From Gammaproteobacteria bacterium (GTDB taxonomy: Bacteria; Pseudomonadota; Gammaproteobacteria; Magnimaribacterales; AG-339-G14), in NCBI GenBank assembly GCA_019652555.1, contig BPAJ01000001.1, positions 460,762 through 524,761 on the forward strand: a stretch of 64,000 nucleotides of DNA. Reading direction: 5' to 3'. A program made the position numbers and the translations under genes. Positions 56,312-64,000 of this stretch are shown piece by piece. Position 1 is the stretch's first letter. Each line of letters starts with the position of its first letter. The notes under the pieces are model-generated. The model was not told the origin of the DNA and did no database searches. It was given only the letters and a program-made list of their open reading frames with translations.

Positions 56312-57740
56312 TTATTCTGTCATATCGATGTAGTTTAATTCATTTAGTTTCTCTTCATGGCTTTCCTTGGTAGTTGTAACAAAAGAGATGGTGAAAAGAG
56401 ATATTGCCCATAAAATAATTGATGCTGTTACAGCTGTTACTCCAAAAGTAAAAAGTATTTCTGAGTCTACCTGTCCCGGAACAGCATTTTCAGGCCATGC
56501 TGCGAAGGTTAAGATCATCCCTGCAGCAAAAGCTCCTGCCCCGCTCATACACTTTTGAGCAAATGATCTAGCGGCTAAAAGGGTCCCTTCCATTCTTCTT
56601 CCAGTTTTGATTTCAACTTCTTCGACCGTATCCCAAACCATTGAATTTAAAGTTGTAAAAGAAATTACAGAAGTTGCTACACCAATAAAGTGAAAAATTA
56701 AAACACCTGCAAGAACAATGGGAGAACCATTTTCCGGAAGAAATCCTAGAAGTCGTAAAATTATTATTCCATTTTCTACTGTAAGTGATGTCGCAAAGAG
56801 AAACAAAGCACCATTTTTTTTTCCAAATTTGTTTGCTAAAAAAGGAGAAACAAATAAACCTACTAAAGGCGCTAAAAACAAACTTAGACCTATAGTGAGA
56901 ATATTTAATGGTGTGAATTCCCAAAAGAAACTATAGTAATAAAGCGTCAGATTAGTTCCAATTCCACCTGCAACTCCCATCATTATCATTGCTATGAAAA
57001 GAATGATGTAATTTCTGCTGACGGTCATTGTTTCATATAATTCTTTGATAATTATTCCTAATGTTTTTCTTTCTAATTCAGGTGCATGCAAATCTTCTAT
57101 GTGTCGATGAGTCCCAGTCGCTGTCACAACTATTGCGATAAACATAATTGGACTGCAAACAAGACCATAAGTAATCCATGTATCGGCAACAAATCTGGCA
57201 TCTTGAGTGCCAGTTAGCGTACTGTATACGACAAAAATCCATAAAGAATTCCAGACAGCTAAGGCCTCCCCACCAACCAAACCAGTATCGATAAGAGAGC
57301 AAAGAACTTCTTTCAACATAATCTTTAGAAAGTTCTGGACCAAGAGCATTGCTTGGAATTTCATAAATAGTTATTGCTGTTCTAATAAAGGCTCCAACAA
57401 TCAATAAAAACCAAAACAATTCCATTTGGGTCATGTTTTCAGGAGGATCCCAGATTAAAAAGAAAGATACTGCAACAGGAATAGCAGATGCATACATCCA
57501 AGGATGCCGTCTGCCCCATTTTGATTGAGTTTTATCTGAAAAATATCCAATTAATGGATCGGAAATAGCATCAATAACTAACATCAAGAGAATCGCTAAT
57601 CCTGCTAAATTTGGGGCTAACCCAAATACTTGAACATAAACAAACAATAAAAAATAATTGAATGCATTATCTTTTATTCCATATGCTAATGAGCCAAATC
57701 CATAGAAGAATTTTGTCAAAAAGGGTAATTTTTCTCTCAT
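56312..57740 (-). CDS. GPH-type MFS transporter, frameshifted
   Basis: KLPFLTKFFYGFGSLAYGIKDNAFNYFLLFVYVQVFGL...DAISDPLIGYFSDKTQSKWGRRHPWMYASAIP; C-part with DTVEEVEIKTGRRMEGTLLAARSFAQK. Confidence 0.87.
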
Positions 57741-57822
57741 TGTTAAATTAATTAAAAATCAAAGCCAAGTATTACATACTTCTTTAATGTATCAATAGTC
57801 GCGATTGATTAGGTTTCTGAGG

Positions 57823-60059
57823 TTACTGATAGTTTATGTAAATCGGAGATGACCAGGCCCTTTCTTCAGACATCATCGTGCAATTATCTTCTCGAGAGGT
57901 TTTATAATTTCCATAGCAGATATTTACTTTCTTACAATTACCTTGTTCATCAAAATCGCATCTTAAATTACCCGCATTTATTCTAAGAGAGGGTTCTTCG
58001 ATGGCTCTTACGTAATAAACCGAATCTCTTTTGTCTTTAGAATAATCTTTATCAGAAAAACGTACCCTGCATCCATTTCCTCTTCAGGGCAATCTAAAAC
58101 TTTCCAAGGATCCATAATTAAATTATTTATGTCTTCTTCATTAGAATTCTGAGGAGTAATTTTTATGACTTCAATTCTGGTAATTTTATTTCTTTCTTCA
58201 GAAGGGTTATAACACTCATTTTTACATAAAGTCTTGATCTTCTCACTTGAAAGATTTCCTAATTTATAATCAGGACAACCAGGTTTTTGTTTAAAAGAAC
58301 CTAAAGCTTTAACTTCAAAAACAGGAGTTTCAGACTTTGTAATTTCTGACCCCATTGGCAGAGTTTTTGTTTGATCGATCAAATTAAACCAAAGTAAAAT
58401 TCTTGGACCGCTGGTCGCATAAGTTTCCCTTCTTTTAAAGCTCTCCCAAATTCCTTCTCTAGATCTATTTTCAACATGAACAGCTGCTAAACCACCTGTA
58501 GTAAAAAAAGATGATTGTCTTATGGGTTCCCACAAAGAAAATGGATCAGGAATATCCAATTCTTCTAAATTTACTTCTCTAGGTTGATCTGACTTTTCCT
58601 CTTGAGGAGTTAAATTTTCTTCTAAAAATTTAGCTGCTGGACCATTTGCTTCAGTTGTTACCATTCGGTCAATAGGTTTATAGCCAGTTCCTGGACGAGA
58701 TCGATGATTGTCGCTCGATGCAATGAAGCCAAATTTAAACCTTTGTTCAATACCATCTTGAGAATTTCTCAAGGCAAGGGCATATTGTGCAGAGCCTTTT
58801 GGTCGATAATTAAAAGCAGGTATAAAACAATCTTTGCATTGTCCGGAATCAAGCCATTCTTCTGGAGTAATTCCTTTAACAGCAAATTTTCCAGATAACC
58901 CTCCTTCAATATAAAGTTGCCTGGCTAATGCAGCCCTTTTATCGCAAACAGCTTCACTATTTTCATTATCAAGACACCTTTCTTTGATAATTTCGCCTGC
59001 TTGCCAACAGGAAGGTAGATAATTTTCAGAAGGCTCCGGACAAAATTGCACACTATTTTCAGTATAGCTTGCAGTCCATGGTCGATATTCCTCTGAATTA
59101 CCATGACCTGACATTATTTCAAAAGATATTTGTTTATCAGAATTGTTATGATCACTCGATAACTGCTTATCCCAGCTCGATTCGCTTGGCGTGTAGAAAC
59201 CCCAAGTATTTCCATGAGGAATCACTATAGAATCAGATTCTATTTTTTCTAAAGCAGCAAAGAGATCTTTTGGAGTTAATGCTGAGAAATAGCAAGAATT
59301 TTCTGGGTTATAAAAATCTTCTGTGCAATCTTCAGTATCAACTATATGCTCACTGAAGGTTATCAAGTCTGCATATCTGCTCCTATTTTTAAAATCCAAT
59401 AAAGCCATACTCAACATATTTGATCTTACAACTGGTAATCTTTCGGCACTTCTCATGCCATCAGTTGCAACTCCTCCAGAACCGATAGGCATTATTGGAA
59501 CAGATTCTTCATCGGTTTCTAAAAACATTACATTTTTATGTCCATAATGATTGTCTTTGTTAGGATCAATTTGTGTCCATTCAAATCCTAAAAAAGATAT
59601 TAAATCTGGTGTATCGCTATTTTCATGAATAGCATTGCATTGTCTAATTGCTTTTTTTGCTTCCATCCATTTAGTTGGTGTAGCTGCTTCAGCATGATCA
59701 GAAATAACCCAAAAGTCTAAAGCAGAACAAAATCTGGCATAGTCACAAGCATCGGAAACCGGATGAGGTCCCTCTCCATTGTTAAGGGGTAAACTCCATA
59801 AAAAAGCATCTGACGAATAGGTTGAGTGAACATGCGTATCTCCAAATAGAATTTGTTTGTTAGACAAACTATGTTCTAGTTGAGATTGGATCTTTTTTGT
59901 TAAAAGATCTTTTGGATAAGTTGCATTTACATTTGGCTCAGCTTTTTCTAAAACTCCAAAAAAACCAAAATAAAAAGCTAAAAAATATATGCCAAGAACA
60001 GAAATAATAGAAAATAAAATACCAAAAATCCAAAATATTATTCTAAGTAACATATTCAA
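57823..60059 (-). CDS. DUF3604 domain-containing protein with N-terminal TM, C-terminal frameshift
   Basis: ILFGDTHVHSTYSSDAFLW, FWVISDHAEAATP, FGFIASSDNHRSRPGTGYK, REGIWESFKRRETYATSGPRILLWF; tail ...RDSVYYVRAIEEPSLRINAGNLRCDFDEQGNCKKVNICYGN...EERAWSSPIYINYQ ends at 57823. Confidence 0.9.
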
Positions 60060-60832
60060 TGCTTTCTCTTATTAATTTCTTCTTCAGATCTTTTTATGAA
60101 ATCTATCACAACATCATCTTTCCGGTTGAAGTTAAATTCTTTTGAACCCCTCTCAAAAACTTGCCAAGAAGATGAATTTTGTTCATGGAATAATTTAACG
60201 TTTTTTTTCTTAAAAAAAGGAATCAATATCATTCCAGCTAAAAAACCTCCAATGTGGGCAAAATAGGCAGTTCCCCCTTCTGACCCAATAGAGCCTGGAA
60301 TGCTAAAAAACTGCAAAATTATCCAAAAACCCAATACTAAAAAAGCAGGGATTCTAATCATTTGAATAATGATGATAATGAATACCAAACATTTCACATT
60401 TGCTTTTGGAAACAACATTAAATAAGCTCCAAGAATACCGGCAATGGCACCACTTGCCCCTACCATTGGGACATTAGATGTTGGGTCGACAAATCCCTGG
60501 CACAAAGCAGCGATAGTTCCACATAAAAGATAGAAAACTATAAATCTAAATCTTCCTAAACAATCTTCAACATTGTCACCAAAAATCCAAAGGTACAGCA
60601 TATTCCCTGCAATATGAAAAATACCCCCATGAAGAAACATAGAAGTGTAAATAGTTAAGGAAGAATAATCAGAAAAAAAGTCATTGGGAATGAATCCATA
60701 GTTGTAAAAAATTAATGGATTCATTTGACTTAAGTATTGCAATGCAAATACAAAGCAACAGGCACCGATTAAAAAATAAGTGATATAAGGAGTTGAAGAA
60801 CTTGGATTGTCATCAGAAATAGGAAAAAACAT
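60056..60832 (-). CDS. Rhomboid family intramembrane serine protease
   Basis: FLHGGIFHIAGNMLYLWIFGDNVED, PMVGASGAIAGILGAYLML (Ser), FAHIGGFLAGMIL (His). Confidence 0.93.
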   Translation of the reverse strand: MFFPISDDNPSSSTPYITYFLIGACCFVFALQYLSQMNPLIFYNYGFIPNDFFSDYSSLTIYTSMFLHGGIFHIAGNMLYLWIFGDNVEDCLGRFRFIVFYLLCGTIAALCQGFVDPTSNVPMVGASGAIAGILGAYLMLFPKANVKCLVFIIIIIQMIRIPAFLVLGFWIILQFFSIPGSIGSEGGTAYFAHIGGFLAGMILIPFFKKKNVKLFHEQNSSSWQVFERGSKEFNFNRKDDVVIDFIKRSEEEINKRKH

Positions 60833-60834
60833 AT

Positions 60835-62280
60835 TTAATAACCTAGATCCTTAACTGCCGATTCATACTCATCTCTGGTAATAGAATAAAAGTATATAAA
60901 AGTTAAGCCACCAATATTGAGTATAGGTCCAATGATACAAATAAATAAAACCAAATTATTTACAGGTTCTTTCATCTCCTGAATCGTTGCCTCTGTATTA
61001 CTGAAACCCAGAAACTGAAGAACGAAACCAATTATAAATACTCCAAATCCTGAAAAAACTTTTTGAAATAAACCTGGACCCGCTAGAAATAATCCCTCTT
61101 CTCTTCTTCCTGTCTTTTTTTGAGAATCTTCGACAACATCAAAAACCATTGAAATTAAAATTACCCACCCCATTACAGAAAGAATATCTGTGACACATTG
61201 ATGCGAGATCATAATCCACCATAAGGCATTAGAACCATTGTCAGGAAAAGTCTGCACTGAAAAATAAGGATCAACCAATCTTAGTGCAAAAGGTATATAG
61301 GAAATAAGAACAGTAGCAGTTAGAGCGAACAATGCTATATTTTTCTTTTCTCTGCCTTGGGAAATTATTATTGCAATAACTGCTCCAACTATTGCAGAAA
61401 CTCCTCCAGCTATAGGAAAAATTGAAATGTCTGAGGGTGTCCACTCCCAAAAATAGATACTTATATAATTTCCAATTCCAGTGTTCAGTCCGAGAAATAA
61501 TGCGTAAAGACATCCTCCAAAAAAGATCATCAACCAAGATTTATTAGATAACGTTTCAATAAGTTCATTGAAAATTTCTTTCATTCGGATGTTGGTTCTA
61601 CTGGGAACAACATGAAGATCTTTAATATGTTTGTGGGTGCTTGAGGCTGCTATAAAACCAAGAACTAAAGTTGCTAAACCAGCAAAGTAAGCAAGTTTTT
61701 CATATCCTGCAGGATTTAAATAAGCTCTTGATCCCATAAATTCTGATGTTTCTGGAAGAAAATACTCAAGCATCACATAGCCAACTAAAATTGCTCCCCC
61801 ATATCCAAAGAATAGGCCCATTGCATTTAGAGTGTTTCGACGATCATAGTCCTTCGTTAATTCTGGACCTAATGCAGCTCTAGGCGTCTCAAAAAAAGTT
61901 ATTGCTAGTCTTATGCATATCGTCAGGATTAATAATTTGAAGAATAAGTAAATTTGATCATAAGAAGATGGAGGAATAAACAAAAGCCATATACAAAATG
62001 CTAGCGGAATGATACTTGCATAGATAAATGGATGTCTTCTGCCGAGTTTTGACTTGAGCCTATCAGACCAGGCACCTACAAGAGGGTCAGATATTGCATC
62101 AAAAATCAAAGAAATTCCTAAAGCAATGGATGCTAAATAAGGTTCCAGTCCTAATACTTGATTGTAATAAAGCAAAACCCAAGTACCAAAAATTACATTC
62201 TTTATGCCAACTACTCCAGAACCTGCTGAATGGAGAAAAAGCGTTGAATTAGAAACTTGAAGATCTTTATTTTCTGACAT
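60835..62280 (-). CDS. GPH-type MFS transporter, intact
   Basis: FDAISDPLVGAWSDRLKSKLGRRHPFIYASIIPLAFC, FDVVEDSQKKTGRREEGLFLAGPGLFQK. Confidence 0.9.
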   Translation of the reverse strand: MSENKDLQVSNSTLFLHSAGSGVVGIKNVIFGTWVLLYYNQVLGLEPYLASIALGISLIFDAISDPLVGAWSDRLKSKLGRRHPFIYASIIPLAFCIWLLFIPPSSYDQIYLFFKLLILTICIRLAITFFETPRAALGPELTKDYDRRNTLNAMGLFFGYGGAILVGYVMLEYFLPETSEFMGSRAYLNPAGYEKLAYFAGLATLVLGFIAASSTHKHIKDLHVVPSRTNIRMKEIFNELIETLSNKSWLMIFFGGCLYALFLGLNTGIGNYISIYFWEWTPSDISIFPIAGGVSAIVGAVIAIIISQGREKKNIALFALTATVLISYIPFALRLVDPYFSVQTFPDNGSNALWWIMISHQCVTDILSVMGWVILISMVFDVVEDSQKKTGRREEGLFLAGPGLFQKVFSGFGVFIIGFVLQFLGFSNTEATIQEMKEPVNNLVLFICIIGPILNIGGLTFIYFYSITRDEYESAVKDLGY

Positions 62281-62347
62281 TTATAATTTTAAAAAAATAA
62301 TATACTCTAGAAGAGTCAAATTATGAACTATTACTAGGGGTGAAAGA

Positions 62348-63250
62348 ATGGGAGTTTTGAATAATAAGGTAGCAGTAATTACAGGAGCCGGTAGAGGAAT
62401 AGGAAAGGAAACTGCTCTGTTATTTGCTAAAGAAGGTGCAAAAGTTGTAGTAAACGATTTAGGAGCAAATCCTGATGGATCTGGTCATGAAAAAATTGCT
62501 GACGAAGTTGTCGATGAAATAAAAAATCTTGGTGGTGAAGCAGTCGCAAATTATGATTCTGTTGATTCCTATGAAGGAGGACAAAATATATTCAAAACAG
62601 CAATAGATGCATTTGGAGAGATGGATATTGTTATTAACAATGCGGGAATTCTTAGAGATAAAACTTTATTCAATATGGAAGAATCAGATTGGGATGCAAT
62701 CATGGCAGTACACTTAAAAGGCCACTTTAATTGTACCCAGCCTTTCGTAAGATACATTAGAGAAACAAATAGGTTAAATTGTAGAATTGTTAATATGTCT
62801 TCGGTTTCTGGCTTGATTGGCAACTTTGGCCAAACAAACTATGGTGCTGCAAAAGCAGGAATTGCTGGCTTTAGCAGGTCGCTTTCCATGGAAATGGCAA
62901 AATATAAATGTACTGTCAACACAATCTCTCCCGGGGCAGCAACCAGATTGACGATAGATCTCATGAAAGCAGCAGGAAGAGATGTTGATCCCGAAGATTG
63001 GAGTCAAGGACCGCAACAGATTGCTCCTGTCATAGCTTGGGTTTGCTCAGATGAAGCAAATGAAATAACAAATCAAATATTTCATATTTCTTCGGGTACA
63101 GTAGGAATCATGCAACAACCTGCTGTAATCAAATCTTTTAAAAATGACGAACTTTGGACTTTGGATAAGTTAAATACACTGATGCCAGAATTAGTTGAAG
63201 CTAAGAAACTTCACGATAAGGAAGTTGAAGAGAAAGGAAAACCTTCTTAA
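62348..63250 (+). CDS. SDR family oxidoreductase (3-hydroxyacyl-CoA dehydrogenase/HSD17B4-like)
   Basis: NKVAVITGAGRGIGKETALLFAKEGAKVVVNDLGANPDGSG, VINNAGILRDKTLFNM, NFGQTNYGAAKAGIAGFSRSLSME. Confidence 0.92.
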   Translation: MGVLNNKVAVITGAGRGIGKETALLFAKEGAKVVVNDLGANPDGSGHEKIADEVVDEIKNLGGEAVANYDSVDSYEGGQNIFKTAIDAFGEMDIVINNAGILRDKTLFNMEESDWDAIMAVHLKGHFNCTQPFVRYIRETNRLNCRIVNMSSVSGLIGNFGQTNYGAAKAGIAGFSRSLSMEMAKYKCTVNTISPGAATRLTIDLMKAAGRDVDPEDWSQGPQQIAPVIAWVCSDEANEITNQIFHISSGTVGIMQQPAVIKSFKNDELWTLDKLNTLMPELVEAKKLHDKEVEEKGKPS

Positions 63251-63820
63251 TTAAGCTTCTGCTTTATATATAGACTTTTTGGTCTGTGATAAAACGTTTT
63301 TTAGCATAGGCATAAAGGTCTCTATTGGAAGACTTTCATATTCAGGATCAAATGAGTTTTGATCATATTTCGCACAAAATTCAACGCAATCTTTCCAATG
63401 CTCACTATCTTTGAATTTATCACGCATGTGTCTATCTAGACCTAGGAAATGAAAAAAATAGTAACCCTGGAATATGCCATGATGTTTCAAGATCCAATAG
63501 TTCTTCTCTGAGATATATGGTTCGAGAAGGGTTGCAGCAAAATCGGCATGGTTGGCAGGCGCAAGAATGTCTCCAATATCATGAAGTAAAGCACACACCA
63601 CATACTCTTCATCTCTTCCGTCACGATATGCTCTAGATGCAGTCTGAAGACAATGCTCATAGCGATCTACTGCAAATCCCCCAAAGTCATCTTTTAGCAT
63701 ATTTAAATGTTCAATAATTCTCTGAGGCAGATTCTCTGAATGAATCATTGCTGCCTCAACAATTGGCACATAATCTTCTTGAGTGCCTTTTGTCATTTCT
63801 GTAAATGTTGCTTTTTTCAT
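63251..63820 (-). CDS. HD domain-containing phosphohydrolase-like protein
   Basis: YEHCLQTASRAYRDGRDEEYVVCALLHDIGDILAPANHADFAATLLEPYIS: H...HD metal-binding pattern. Confidence 0.85.
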   Translation of the reverse strand: MKKATFTEMTKGTQEDYVPIVEAAMIHSENLPQRIIEHLNMLKDDFGGFAVDRYEHCLQTASRAYRDGRDEEYVVCALLHDIGDILAPANHADFAATLLEPYISEKNYWILKHHGIFQGYYFFHFLGLDRHMRDKFKDSEHWKDCVEFCAKYDQNSFDPEYESLPIETFMPMLKNVLSQTKKSIYKAEA

Positions 63821-63950
63821 AACTCTATTTTCCCTAAATTTTATTGTTGATTCAATTATTTTGTGAAAATAATTCTCATTGTTATCTTATTTCTCATCAA
63901 GAGGTTTTCAAAAATAACCTGATAAAATTCATAAAAAAAGGAGTTATATA

Positions 63951-64000
63951 ATGACATTAGATCTTAATTTAGAAGAAGTTTGTACCACATTAAACGAGAT
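63951..64000 (+). CDS. Start of a CDS truncated by the window end
   Basis: ATGACATTAGATCTTAATTTAGAAGAAGTTTGT... (MTLDLNLEEVCTTLNE) after AAAAAAGGAG SD-like sequence. Confidence 0.45.
   Translation, partial: MTLDLNLEEVCTTLNE

Noticed and set aside
56613-56924. ORF 56613-56924 (-), Cys/Phe/Ser-rich protein
   Set aside because: Alternative frame of the GPH transporter; composition typical of an off-frame translation.

Overview
This 64 kb AT-rich bacterial chromosomal segment looks like a streamlined marine gammaproteobacterium. A SAR86-like origin is my inference from gene content and the trxB-ftsK-lolA-serS order; no marker gene was searched. It holds about 55 protein-coding genes and three tRNAs: Ser-TGA, Arg-ACG and Ser-GGA. 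I see no CRISPR array, prophage, transposase or integrase. Many housekeeping genes (msbA, lolD, lolC, serS, ftsK, purU, trhO) are split over two or three frames. This is far more likely indel error in the assembly than real pseudogenization, so I report them as single frameshifted CDSs with approximate limits. The ORF track missed csrA (TTG start), two small one-TM proteins, and the true ends of several genes. Most interesting candidates: (1) a 34.0-40.5 kb signalling island with a TPR/beta-barrel OM protein, a CHASE2 class III cyclase with intact catalytic motifs, a second OM barrel, an MscS channel and a cyclic-nucleotide-gated K+ channel; (2) a tandem pair of tiny paralogous membrane proteins at 10.4-10.9 kb separated by a strong terminator; (3) a structured RNA or leader between tRNA-Ser and trpS whose terminator ends about 11 nt from the trpS start; (4) three tandem TorF-like OM proteins with stem-loops between them; (5) a 41-aa membrane microprotein translationally coupled between acuI-like and nmo-like genes; (6) an MFS-rhomboid-DUF3604 operon.
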